From: an uncultured Clostridia bacterium
Lineage (GTDB): Bacteria; Bacillota; Clostridia; TANB77; CAG-508
Reading direction: 5' to 3'
DNA: 64,000 nt
NCBI GenBank assembly: GCA_934130435.1
Contig: CAKOYB010000006.1
Span: 1 to 64,000, forward strand
Shown in pieces: positions 37,455 to 45,667 of this stretch. The notes below the pieces were generated by a model, which ran no database searches, was not told the origin of the DNA, and was given only the letters and a program-made list of their open reading frames with translations. The translations under genes were made by a program, and so were the position numbers. Each line of letters begins with the position of its first letter. Within the stretch, counting starts at the first letter, position 1.

Positions 37455-37518
37455 ATAATAAAAGCACCAGATTTAATCTGATGCTAAATATAAAAACACC
37501 TGCATTTGCAAGTGTTTT
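37455..37518 (-). terminator. Two tandem terminators after the Ltp gene
   Basis: AAAACACTTGCA/TGCAGGTGTTTT (37493-37518) and AGCATCAGA/TCTGGTGCT (37463-37485), each followed on the minus strand by T-rich sequence. They insulate the Ltp gene from tail genes downstream. Confidence 0.8.
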
Positions 37519-37533
37519 CTACTATTAATTTTA

Positions 37534-38172
37534 TTAGTTGTCTAAATTATCTATTGCATACTGTGCTTCTGATTTAGTAAATCCTTCAACTGAAGATATC
37601 AGTTGTTTATAAACTGCATTCTTTGACATATTCAAATCTTGTTGATATGTTTTTGCTTTTTCCAATGCATTTTTATTCCAATCTGCATCTATATTATCTA
37701 TCGCATATTGTGCAGCTTGTTTGCTAAAACCTTCAATTGATGATGTTAATTGTTTATATATTCCTTGCTTAGACATATTCATTGAAGATGAATATATTTC
37801 TGCCTTTTTTAATGCATTTTTTTCTTCGTTAGTAGGCTCTTTACCTAAAGAATAAGTTATTATAATTTTATCTCCTTGATGTATTGTACCATTTTCATCT
37901 ACACTCTGGCTTATAAAACTTCCTTTTTTTACTGTATCAGAATATTCCTCTTTTATAGTATATTTAACTTTACTTTCATTGCACCAATTTTCTATTTCCT
38001 CTTTTTTCATATTGCTAAAATCTGCAACTGTTACACTCACTTTACTAGAAGTTTGTATGCTATTTTCATCCTGACTAGCTCCTATGCCTCCAATAATCAC
38101 TATAATAACTATTAGCCAAAACCACCATTTCTTATAAATCGCTTTCTTTTCTTTTTTCACATCATTTGACAC
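37534..38172 (-). CDS. Ltp-type superinfection exclusion membrane protein (lysogenic conversion gene)
   Basis: 212 residues: an N-terminal membrane helix (WWFWLIVIIVIIGGIGA), a PASTA-like segment (SVTVADFSNM ... GSFISQSVDENGTIHQGDKI) and two Ltp repeats (NALKKAEIYSSSMNMSKQGI and a second at 165-210, each with Y-Q/S-L-MSK and AAQYAIDN). Ltp domains of phage TP-J34 block DNA injection by related phages. Here no lipobox is seen, so anchoring is by the helix. It interrupts the tail module between tail tube and chaperone, and has its own regulatory palindrome and terminators, as lysogenic conversion genes do. Confidence 0.85.
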   Translation of the reverse strand: MSNDVKKEKKAIYKKWWFWLIVIIVIIGGIGASQDENSIQTSSKVSVTVADFSNMKKEEIENWCNESKVKYTIKEEYSDTVKKGSFISQSVDENGTIHQGDKIIITYSLGKEPTNEEKNALKKAEIYSSSMNMSKQGIYKQLTSSIEGFSKQAAQYAIDNIDADWNKNALEKAKTYQQDLNMSKNAVYKQLISSVEGFTKSEAQYAIDNLDN

Positions 38173-38187
38173 AATAAAGCTCCTCCT

Positions 38188-38260
38188 TTTATTATATTAT
38201 AAAAGAAGTATAATACATTGTAATTGCAAAACTTGTCGAATTCTGCGATTACAATGTATT
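38188..38260 (-). promoter_or_regulatory. 13-bp inverted repeat and promoter region of the Ltp gene
   Basis: AATACATTGTAAT (38212-38224) and ATTACAATGTATT (38248-38260) are perfect inverted copies separated by 23 bases. A TATAAT-like box (TTTATAATATAA) follows, then AAAGGAGGAGC before the start. It may be a terminator for the tail tube transcript, an operator or both. Confidence 0.6.
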
Positions 38261-38276
38261 TGTGTTTTTTTATTTA

Positions 38277-38783
38277 TTATTCTGTTGTTTCTTCTGTAAA
38301 TGTAGGTTTTCCATTTGCAAATGTAACTGTTCCAAATTTAGGGTCACCAGTATAATTAATTGTGTAGTTTATTTTTGCACTATCTCCACCATTTGAACTA
38401 ATTTCAATTGATACAGTCCATAATCTTGCTCTATATTTTGGTGTTTCTCCTGTTTCATCTACTTTATATTTATCTATCTCTAATAAAGTGGTTTCTGCTT
38501 CTGAACCAGTCAAGAGTCTATATCTTATATTGTCTACAAATTCAAATACTTCATCACCTTTATAACATGTTTGCTCTACACCAGATGTTAAACCATAACT
38601 GTCTACTGTTACATTTTTATTTTTGTGTATAATCCATTTTTCTTCTGTTTTTTCTGCATTGTAATCAGTAGATTTATCAGTTATTCCTACACCAATTAAA
38701 GCCCAGTTTTCTGTATTTTCTTTAGGTGTTGTATTTAGATATTCAACTAGATCTTCTCTATTTATCTTTTTTAAAGTTGACAC
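38277..38783 (-). CDS. Major tail tube protein
   Basis: 168 residues, beta-rich with ENWALIGVGITDKSTDYNAE and a C-terminal NYTINYTGDPKFGTVTF. Position after the tail terminator gene and the size fit the tail tube of A118-like phages. GGAGG precedes the ATG. Confidence 0.78.
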   Translation of the reverse strand: MSTLKKINREDLVEYLNTTPKENTENWALIGVGITDKSTDYNAEKTEEKWIIHKNKNVTVDSYGLTSGVEQTCYKGDEVFEFVDNIRYRLLTGSEAETTLLEIDKYKVDETGETPKYRARLWTVSIEISSNGGDSAKINYTINYTGDPKFGTVTFANGKPTFTEETTE

Positions 38784-38786
38784 GTT

Positions 38787-39212
38787 TTATTCCTCCTTAA
38801 AATAATTTAAAAAACATTGGATACGATAAATAGCTTCATTTGCATTTGTAGCAAATATATAACCATTTGTAGTCGCACCAATGTCATATGCTCCAGGTAT
38901 ATCTGGAAAAATTTCTTTATTTTTATTGTTTTCTAACCAATTTCTAATATCTTCAAAAGTTTTAGAATTATCTATATTGTTTTGTATATCTTCGTTCCAA
39001 TGTAATTTACTATCAAAAGTAAATAAAAACTGTCTTTCAGATCCTCTTAAGAACTTATTTAGTATTGGATTGTAACCCGCATTTTCATTTATAGAATAAG
39101 CCTTAACTTTATCTACCAGGTATTCTATATTCAATTCTGCATATTTATCTAAATAAGGACATTGGGCCATATAATCTCTTACTTTCTCTATCATTGCTTT
39201 TTCTTCTGCCAT
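38787..39212 (-). CDS. Tail terminator/minor capsid protein 3-like
   Basis: 141 residues: KVRDYMAQCPYLDKYAELNI and a C-terminal EAIYRIQCFLNYF. This is the pattern of the Minor_capsid_3 family, now seen as tail completion proteins. It overlaps the next gene by one base. Confidence 0.7.
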   Translation of the reverse strand: MAEEKAMIEKVRDYMAQCPYLDKYAELNIEYLVDKVKAYSINENAGYNPILNKFLRGSERQFLFTFDSKLHWNEDIQNNIDNSKTFEDIRNWLENNKNKEIFPDIPGAYDIGATTNGYIFATNANEAIYRIQCFLNYFKEE

Positions 39213-39661
39213 TATCTATCTATCTCCTTTTGACCTGCATTTAATATATCTTTAAAATGGTCTGCCAACATTCTCTCAACGAAGTGGTCCCCTCTTAATG
39301 CTCCGCCGTGATAATTTAATTTTTTACCACTTGGAATCTTCTTAATATTAGGTCTACTCCAATATCTTCCACTTACTGGATCATGAAAAGCACCTTTCTT
39401 ATATTTGGGATCAACATATAAAACACCCTCATGCTGATAATGAGCATAGGGTGTATTTATGTTTATTTCTCCACTTCCAACTTTAGTAGAATTATACATA
39501 CTTGTTATCATTTGATTACTATCTTGTGGCATATATTTATCAACGTATCCCATAAAATTACTATCAATAACTTTTTGTGTTCTCCCACCATCAAGACCAT
39601 ATTTATCAATAATTTGTTGCTTTTGAATACCACTAAAGGCTACCATGTAATCAACGTTCAT
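39212..39661 (-). CDS. Minor capsid protein 2-like neck protein
   Basis: 149 residues with YKKGAFHDPVSGRYWSRPN and GALRGDHFVERMLADHFKD; PYAHYQHEGVLYVDP is the signature of the HK97 gp10-like/Minor_capsid_2 neck group. It likely joins head and tail. Confidence 0.72.
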   Translation of the reverse strand: MNVDYMVAFSGIQKQQIIDKYGLDGGRTQKVIDSNFMGYVDKYMPQDSNQMITSMYNSTKVGSGEININTPYAHYQHEGVLYVDPKYKKGAFHDPVSGRYWSRPNIKKIPSGKKLNYHGGALRGDHFVERMLADHFKDILNAGQKEIDR

Positions 39662-39662
39662 A

Positions 39663-40061
39663 TTAAGCTCCTGTTATAGCAAAATGCCACATATCTTCTG
39701 AACCATAATCTTTAATAGCAATATTAGTGATTTTCATTACTTCTTGGTAATCTTCTAACAATTTGGTTATAGTAGTAAAATTATCTACCTTACCTTTTAT
39801 TAAATAATCATTATTTTGTAACGTCCACGTTTTTTGCTCTTTTTTGAAATCTTCTGGTTTTTGATATTTTGCATTTCTACTATCATTTATTAGTATTCTT
39901 GCAGATAAACCATCAGTTTTAGTTAGTCGTGTTCCATTTATAGATACCCCATCATTAGAACTCCAAAAACCTTTTACATAGCTTACTTTGTATTCTTTTT
40001 TATGATTATTATCTACATATTGATTTATTATTGTCATATCTTTATCAAATATATCTTCCAT
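39663..40061 (-). CDS. Head closure protein-like
   Basis: About 132 residues from ATG 40061 (GAGGTG 8 bases upstream). YKVSYVKGFWSSNDGVSING and WTLQNNDYLIKGKVDNF suggest the beta-barrel of head-closure proteins; position between connector and neck supports that. Not identified more precisely. Confidence 0.55.
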   Translation of the reverse strand: MEDIFDKDMTIINQYVDNNHKKEYKVSYVKGFWSSNDGVSINGTRLTKTDGLSARILINDSRNAKYQKPEDFKKEQKTWTLQNNDYLIKGKVDNFTTITKLLEDYQEVMKITNIAIKDYGSEDMWHFAITGA

Positions 40062-40062
40062 A

Positions 40063-40467
40063 TTAAGCACCTCTGTACAATAAGCCTGTGTCTAATAGAT
40101 ATAATCTAATTTCTTCTTTAATCTTAGTCTTTTGATTAGATATTTCATTTTCTAAATCACTTAAGTTAGAAGTGTTTGCAAATGTTCTTGACAAGTCTCC
40201 TACACTTTCACTAGAGACTATTTTATCAACAGCATTGCTACTTACTAACTTATTTTTTCTTGCTTCTAATTGCTCGATTTTAAATAATATATCAGCAACA
40301 GAACAAGTTGCCATTTGTACCTCTTCTTGATATTTTGTTATATCCCTATTAAAAATATTTTTTCGTACTTCTGCACTTGCTCTTACTACTACTTTTATAA
40401 AATCAAGTTCGGGCATGTTGCCCTTATATGTATTTGTATAAAAATTATAATCAATATAATTTGTCAT
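40063..40467 (-). CDS. Head-tail connector protein
   Basis: 134 residues; the front NYIDYNFYTNTYKGNMPELD then FIKVVVRASAEVRKNIF and late LLDTGLLYRG match the helical gp6-like connector found just after the major capsid gene. AGGAG precedes the ATG. Confidence 0.72.
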   Translation of the reverse strand: MTNYIDYNFYTNTYKGNMPELDFIKVVVRASAEVRKNIFNRDITKYQEEVQMATCSVADILFKIEQLEARKNKLVSSNAVDKIVSSESVGDLSRTFANTSNLSDLENEISNQKTKIKEEIRLYLLDTGLLYRGA

Positions 40468-40482
40468 GCCCTTTTACTCCTC

Positions 40483-41475
40483 TTATTTTTTAAACTTAGC
40501 TAAAACAACTTTTGCACCATTTGTTAATGCAACACCATAATATCTTGCTGCAGTTAAGTCATGGATTTGTTTCTTTGGAAACCATTCGTGGTCTAAAGAT
40601 GTATCTTTCTTTAAGAAAATAGTTATAGCTGGTAACTCATCTTCTGTATATTCAGTTTCTTCACTATCAGCTTCCATTTTTATTACTGGGCATACATAAA
40701 ATTGTGATGCTGCAGCTAATGCTTTTACTTTATCTCCTGCTTTTAATTCAACAGTTGGGTCAACTTTATCTTGATATTCTGCTAAGTTATCAGCTGATAT
40801 TGTTACAGTTCCATTTTCATCTTTTGCATAAGTTACTAGTTTTACTTTCTTAGATTTCTTTACTTGACAACCTGCAACTTTACCGATAGCACCTTTTACC
40901 ATTACACCTGGTTCGTATTTGTCTGCAGATATAAAGTTACTATCTTTTAGCAATGTTCCTTCTTGCGCTGGGTGAATAAATAATACCTTTTCAATTCCAT
41001 CTTCTTCATCTTCAAATTTTGTTGAAGCATCTACTAAACCACTATAACTTATTTGAGATGTTCCATCTCCTGATGACATTTTTGCTTTATAAGCTTCATT
41101 CAAAACATCATTATCAACTTTTCCAGCTATTGATTTAGCTAATTGGGTTTCAGCTTGTCCTACTGGATTTCCTAATCCAGAATTAATTGATTCTTGTGTT
41201 ATTGATACAGATTTCATAGCTTTTTTTATAGTAAATGTTGATTTACTTGATGTCATTTTTGTTGTATCTACTTCTTCTCCTTCTGCTATATCTTCTGCAT
41301 CTCCAATATAATTCCAGCTTGGTACTGTTTTAGTATCTCCTGGTACTCCTTGTAAAGTTGTGTCTACCTTTGCATAAGGTGTTAATTTTAATTGTGCTTC
41401 TATTTTAGCATCTAGCATGTCTCCCATTACTTCTGGGTTAATCATATTTTCCATTTTTGTTACTTCACTTGCCAT
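40483..41475 (-). CDS. Major capsid protein (N4-gp56/HK97-fold group)
   Basis: 330 residues with the typical front MENMINPEVMGDMLDAKIEA and GDTKTVPSWNYIGDAEDIAE, then KKAMKSVSITQESINSG and a C-terminal YYGVALTNGAKVVLAKFK. The gene follows the scaffold gene and precedes connectors, the normal order. AAGAGGTAAATTT precedes the ATG. Confidence 0.85.
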   Translation of the reverse strand: MASEVTKMENMINPEVMGDMLDAKIEAQLKLTPYAKVDTTLQGVPGDTKTVPSWNYIGDAEDIAEGEEVDTTKMTSSKSTFTIKKAMKSVSITQESINSGLGNPVGQAETQLAKSIAGKVDNDVLNEAYKAKMSSGDGTSQISYSGLVDASTKFEDEEDGIEKVLFIHPAQEGTLLKDSNFISADKYEPGVMVKGAIGKVAGCQVKKSKKVKLVTYAKDENGTVTISADNLAEYQDKVDPTVELKAGDKVKALAAASQFYVCPVIKMEADSEETEYTEDELPAITIFLKKDTSLDHEWFPKKQIHDLTAARYYGVALTNGAKVVLAKFKK

Positions 41476-41498
41476 TTAAATTTACCTCTTTCTTTTTC

Positions 41499-42077
41499 TT
41501 ATTTTTTTAATTGGTCATACAATTCTTTGTTTTCGTTGTATAACTTTAATCTGTCTTGGTATCCCATTTTATTGAATACCTCTTTTGTTATTTGTGTATT
41601 TCCAGGCTGTTTGATGTCTCCTGAAAATGTTGGTAAAGGTTTATCATTGTCAAATAAATAATCGTGGCTTTCTTTAATAGAGTTTACTTGATCCTCTAAC
41701 CCTTCCACGATTTCAAATTTGTCATTGTATTTAACCTTTTCCATATCTAGCATTTTACTTAAAATGCCAGTGTCTTTTGCTTTATACTTAAATAAAGCTT
41801 TGTCTAAAGCGTTTTGCTTTTTAAAATCTTCGATTTCTTTAGAACCTTCTGTTTTACCTCTTTCATACTCAGCTGTTTTAATAGCTTCGACGTCCACTTT
41901 TTCAAGTTCAGCTATTTTATTATTCTTTTCTGAAATAGTAGCTTCTTTAACATTTATTTGCTCTGTTAAATCATCTACTTTTGCTTTTAATGCTGTTGTG
42001 TCTTTTCCAGACTCAATCATTATTTTTTCAATTGCATCAGTTTCAAGCCCTAAATCCTCTAAAAATTTTCTTTTCAT
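41499..42077 (-). CDS. Capsid scaffolding protein (phage GP20-like)
   Basis: 192 residues, mostly coiled coil (25-95, LKAKVDDLTEQINVKEATIS), then ALDKALFKYKAKDTGILSKM, the GP20 signature. It should guide capsid assembly and be removed. AAGGAAC precedes the ATG. Confidence 0.85.
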   Translation of the reverse strand: MKRKFLEDLGLETDAIEKIMIESGKDTTALKAKVDDLTEQINVKEATISEKNNKIAELEKVDVEAIKTAEYERGKTEGSKEIEDFKKQNALDKALFKYKAKDTGILSKMLDMEKVKYNDKFEIVEGLEDQVNSIKESHDYLFDNDKPLPTFSGDIKQPGNTQITKEVFNKMGYQDRLKLYNENKELYDQLKK

Positions 42078-42174
42078 ATTGTTCCTTTCTCCTACTACGA
42101 ACTTTTACGTGTTTTTCGTTCACGATGTAGTTATGCACTTGTTCACGACCTGCATATAGTCGATTTTGGATATA

Positions 42175-42202
42175 AAAAATAGAAGTTCATTTTTGAACTT
42201 CT
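42175..42202 (-). terminator. Terminator downstream of the tRNA-like RNA
   Basis: AGAAGTTCA-TTTT-TGAACTTCT, followed on the minus strand by ATTTTTTATA. It lies 21 bases from the 3' end of the tRNA-like gene and upstream of the scaffold gene. Bases 42078-42174 and 42363-42473 show no gene. Confidence 0.8.
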
Positions 42203-42223
42203 ATGATTTAACTATTTAATTAT

Positions 42224-42362
42224 TATTGAGGGTTAGGATTTGCACCTAACATAGAGTACCAGCGTATACTCCTACGCCACTTCTGATAACGGTTACCACT
42301 GTATTTTATTCGATTCGGATATTTCTATCACACTTAGCGTCTACCTATTCCGCCACCTCAAT
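42224..42362 (-). tRNA. tRNA-like RNA with a greatly enlarged core (tRNA-Leu-like ends)
   Basis: The ends form a perfect 7-bp acceptor stem (ATTGAGG/CCTCAAT). The D-arm GCGGAATAGGTAGACGC is that of tRNA-Leu, and the T-arm GTTAGGTGCAAATCCTAAC is nearly canonical. No CCA is encoded. Between D and T arms lie about 86 bases instead of about 32-40. They can form a TGATA/TATCA stem that closes a 37-base loop in the anticodon position, plus a GCGTA/TACGC variable arm. The loop contains UCCG (42319-42316), complementary to CGGA. It might be an intron-bearing, degenerate or specialised tRNA. No normal 7-base anticodon loop could be found. Confidence 0.55.
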
Positions 42363-42473
42363 AAATTCAATATCATTTTAAACTAATTTATATCTTAGGT
42401 ATACTTCTAGGTAATCCATAATTTAAAAAATCTATATAACAATTGATCATTCCTCTTAATATCTTAAACAAAT

Positions 42474-42695
42474 TTATTTTTTCCTTTCTTCATATTTATT
42501 GCCAAAATATTTTACGCAATTAGGTGTATAATGGCATTTACTGCCTCTTACTACTTCTTGAGTATTATTGTTTCTTATTGTATATGCTTCTAAATTGTCA
42601 GTAAAACTGTATGATATTTTCTGTTCTTTTAACACTTTCTCGATTTCTTCTTTTGTTCCATCAAAAAGTATTTCTAAAATATCATCTATTTCCAT
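42474..42695 (-). CDS. Small phage protein of unknown function
   Basis: 73 residues: EIDDILEILFDGTKEEIEKV and KCHYTPNCVKYFG with two Cys. It overlaps the minor capsid gene by 14 bases. Position between minor capsid and scaffold genes is a common accessory slot; no family recognised. Confidence 0.6.
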   Translation of the reverse strand: MEIDDILEILFDGTKEEIEKVLKEQKISYSFTDNLEAYTIRNNNTQEVVRGSKCHYTPNCVKYFGNKYEERKK

Positions 42696-44259
42696 TATTC
42701 CACCTCCTCATATCAAAATATCTTTTTATTATTTTATTTATATATATGTGTCTATCGTAGTCTCCTATGTTTTTCAATCTTTTATAGTAATCTGTATTTG
42801 TACTTGCTATCTTAGCCTCTAACTTTTCATGCAATAAAGAATCTATCAAAAACTCTTTTGTATTTTTATCTTGTTTTCCAATTTCTATTCTTGTTATTTC
42901 CTTACATTCTCCCCATGGATAATCAATATATTTAGTTCTTCCGTTATCTCCTATTCTTGGATTGTATTCTGGTTTCTTTGAGAATTTTATGTTTTTTAGT
43001 TCATTGTTACATATATCATCAATTTGTTCTTGTGATATAGCATAAGCGTTTCTTTGTGCTCTTTTTTCTTTTATTATTATATCACTTTCTCTAGATTTTG
43101 TCACATTTTTATAGCCTTTTATATGTTCTCTTGTGTAGTCTCTTTTTAGTTCGTTTTCATTTGTAAATGTATTTAATCTATCTTGCCATTCTCTTGTTTT
43201 TAAACTTGCTTTCTTATAAGCTTCTTCATCAAGAGATTTCTTGGCAATTACTTGTTTTCTTTTCCACTTACGAATTCCATTTTCTAAATATCTTTGTTTT
43301 TGTGATTTTTCATATTCTTCTTTATTTTCATCATATGTAAAACCTAAATCTCCTTTTGTGGTAGAGCCATACCATACAGTAAATAAGTGTTTACAGTTGA
43401 TTCCTACTATCCCTCGAATGTCTCCATAATTACAATGTTCCATAAAGTCTGGTAGCTTCTTTTCTTCTTCTGTTGCCTTTCCATCATAGTTCCAACAAAA
43501 GAATTGTTTTTCTTGCCACCATGCATGATTTGTATAATTTTCTCCTCCATCTCCAGTTCTAGCTCCAAAGTGATTTGTTACTCTTACTATATGGTTTCCA
43601 CTTTCTTTTATCACTTCTTCATTTACTTTTCCAGCTAGTCCTCTTGTTGCCACTAACAAGTCTCTTCTTACTGTTCCTACAACATCATAATTTCTTATGT
43701 TGCCATTTTTGTCTTGATAAGTAAGTATTGATATCCCTTTGTCTCCTAATCTGTCTAAACTGTCTAATATAGCTTCCTGATAACTACAAACTCCTGCATT
43801 AGTTTTTATATATGTTTCTGTTATTATATCTGTATATATTTGCTTTACTTGTTCTTGTATAGTGTTGTTTAAATTTAAGAAAGATTTTTCCATTTCGTTA
43901 TAACTATGTTTTATTATATTTTGTATGTTTACACTATTTATTATGGTTTCAGGATTTAATAAAGCATTCTTTTTAGTTGCTATATTTAACTGATCAACTG
44001 GCACAGAACTAACACCTATATCTTTCATTGCCCTTAGTAATTCTTTTTTTGTTCTTCCTGTATATTTTGCTAAAAGTTTTATTACCTCATTATTTAATCC
44101 TCCAAGCTCTTTTAATTTTTCAAAATACCAATAATCACTATTAATGAATTCTTCATTTATTTTAAAATGTTCTGCAATCTTTTCTATTAACTCTAATTCT
44201 ATTTTAGAATATATACTTAAAATAGGTTTTACAGCATTTTGTATTTTATTTTCTATCAT
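42682..44259 (-). CDS. Phage minor capsid protein with C-terminal extra domain
   Basis: 525 residues. The region 160-330 (YQEAILDSLDRLGDKGISIL, NHFGARTGDGGENYTNHAWW, GIVGINCKHLFTVWYGST) is the A118 Gp4/minor capsid 2 domain. After residue 390 a separate module follows (GRTKYIDYPWGECKEITR, then SLLHEKLEAKI and HIYINKIIKRYF). Such C-terminal modules on MuF-like head proteins are sometimes toxins or enzymes injected with DNA; here the function is unknown. Confidence 0.8.
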   Translation of the reverse strand: MIENKIQNAVKPILSIYSKIELELIEKIAEHFKINEEFINSDYWYFEKLKELGGLNNEVIKLLAKYTGRTKKELLRAMKDIGVSSVPVDQLNIATKKNALLNPETIINSVNIQNIIKHSYNEMEKSFLNLNNTIQEQVKQIYTDIITETYIKTNAGVCSYQEAILDSLDRLGDKGISILTYQDKNGNIRNYDVVGTVRRDLLVATRGLAGKVNEEVIKESGNHIVRVTNHFGARTGDGGENYTNHAWWQEKQFFCWNYDGKATEEEKKLPDFMEHCNYGDIRGIVGINCKHLFTVWYGSTTKGDLGFTYDENKEEYEKSQKQRYLENGIRKWKRKQVIAKKSLDEEAYKKASLKTREWQDRLNTFTNENELKRDYTREHIKGYKNVTKSRESDIIIKEKRAQRNAYAISQEQIDDICNNELKNIKFSKKPEYNPRIGDNGRTKYIDYPWGECKEITRIEIGKQDKNTKEFLIDSLLHEKLEAKIASTNTDYYKRLKNIGDYDRHIYINKIIKRYFDMRRWNNGNR

Positions 44260-44262
44260 AAA

Positions 44263-45666
44263 CTATTCCTCTAGTTCTTCATTTGGTATTTGCTCTTTAC
44301 TTCGCTCTCGCATTTTATTTACATACTCAGTTGCTTCTTCTTCTGAATAATCTCTCGTTTGTACAAAGTATTCTATGTCATCTATTAAACCTGCGTTTCT
44401 TTCTATTAAGCTTTGTGATTGTTTTTTTTCACTATCAACTAAGATACTGTCATCCCAATCAAAACTTGCAGTTGCCCCCACTTTATGATCTATTCCATAT
44501 AAACTCATTAAAACATCTATACTATAAATTAAATCTTCTAATGCTGTTTGTAATGCTCCTTGCACATCAGAAACTGTTACATAGTAGTCTTGCTTACTTG
44601 CCTTAATCTCTGTCGCTGTTTTTTCAATGTTTTCTATTTTAGATATGGTTCCAAATGCTAATCCGCATTGACTTTCAGCTTGCCTTAATAGTTCATTTAA
44701 TCCATTAAATAGCGCTGTATCTCTTATTTCTGGACTAAATACATTCAATTTGTTCGTTTTTTCTCCGTCAATATCAAGTTTTCGGTATAGTCTTTCTTTT
44801 CCTTTTGGGTATGTTGAATTGCCATTTGCATCCTTTTTTAGCATAAGTTCATCTATATCAATAGCAAGTTCAGAACCCTCATATTCCCATAATGTTCTAC
44901 TAAACTGTTTATCTATTTCTTCCAATGTATCAATAGCATTTGCAAATATTGCAACGCCAACAGGGCTTGTATTATCAATAGGATTTGCAATAGGTATTTT
45001 AAAGTATCCACCTAGTAATCTATTAACATCATTTATTTGTATTTCTTCTTGAATATTAGCCCAATCTTGCACTTGAGAAAGTAAAATTTGATTACCTAAT
45101 ATATTAGAATTATGTACTGTAGTTTTATACGCCTTATTCTTTATTGTTAATACTGTGTCATTTAATTCTTGATATTCAAGCCTTGTATATATTTCATTTC
45201 CTCTTGTGATTTGGTCAATAAAAATAGCACCTAGCAATTCGCCAGTGCTATCAAATTTTGTGGGTATAAATTTGTCTGCTTGAATACAACTAATCTTTAT
45301 TTTTCCATTAGCATAAAATGGTTTAAAAAACATTCCACCTTTTCCTAAGGCATATTCTGTATTTGTTCTTATATTTTTAATAAATCTTTGATATGCCTTA
45401 TCTATTTCTTTATCTTCAACCTGTGATTTAAATTCTATTGTTACAGCTTTTGCAACTTTTTCACATATTGTTTTTGCAACATGCAATGATTTTACTTCTT
45501 CATTTAGCCATGGTGCTTTGCTATTATAAATATTAGACCATGTCTCAATAGCAGATAATACCTCATTACTTGTTGATATATCTATATTAAAATCCTTTGC
45601 TATATCAGTTGTATTAAACATTTTATTTATTGCTCCTTTAATAAAATTTATTATTCTTTCAAACAT
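44263..45666 (-). CDS. Portal protein (A118/SPP1-like)
   Basis: About 467 residues from ATG 45666 (MFERIINFIKG). WSNIYNSKAPWLNEEVKSLH, GKGGMFFKPFYANGKIKISC and YVTVSDVQGALQTALEDLIY are portal features. The longer reading beginning MNVYGKRED is an artefact, since those codons belong to the terminase C-terminus in the CGGA-shifted frame; the shifted terminase stop lies just before this ATG. Confidence 0.85.
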   Translation of the reverse strand: MFERIINFIKGAINKMFNTTDIAKDFNIDISTSNEVLSAIETWSNIYNSKAPWLNEEVKSLHVAKTICEKVAKAVTIEFKSQVEDKEIDKAYQRFIKNIRTNTEYALGKGGMFFKPFYANGKIKISCIQADKFIPTKFDSTGELLGAIFIDQITRGNEIYTRLEYQELNDTVLTIKNKAYKTTVHNSNILGNQILLSQVQDWANIQEEIQINDVNRLLGGYFKIPIANPIDNTSPVGVAIFANAIDTLEEIDKQFSRTLWEYEGSELAIDIDELMLKKDANGNSTYPKGKERLYRKLDIDGEKTNKLNVFSPEIRDTALFNGLNELLRQAESQCGLAFGTISKIENIEKTATEIKASKQDYYVTVSDVQGALQTALEDLIYSIDVLMSLYGIDHKVGATASFDWDDSILVDSEKKQSQSLIERNAGLIDDIEYFVQTRDYSEEEATEYVNKMRERSKEQIPNEELEE

Positions 45667-45667
45667 T

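Noticed and set aside
42316..42323. CCG at 42318-42316 as a normal anticodon of a tRNA-Arg
   Set aside because: Flanking bases cannot form a 5-bp anticodon stem around it, so it cannot be called a tRNA-Arg(CCG).
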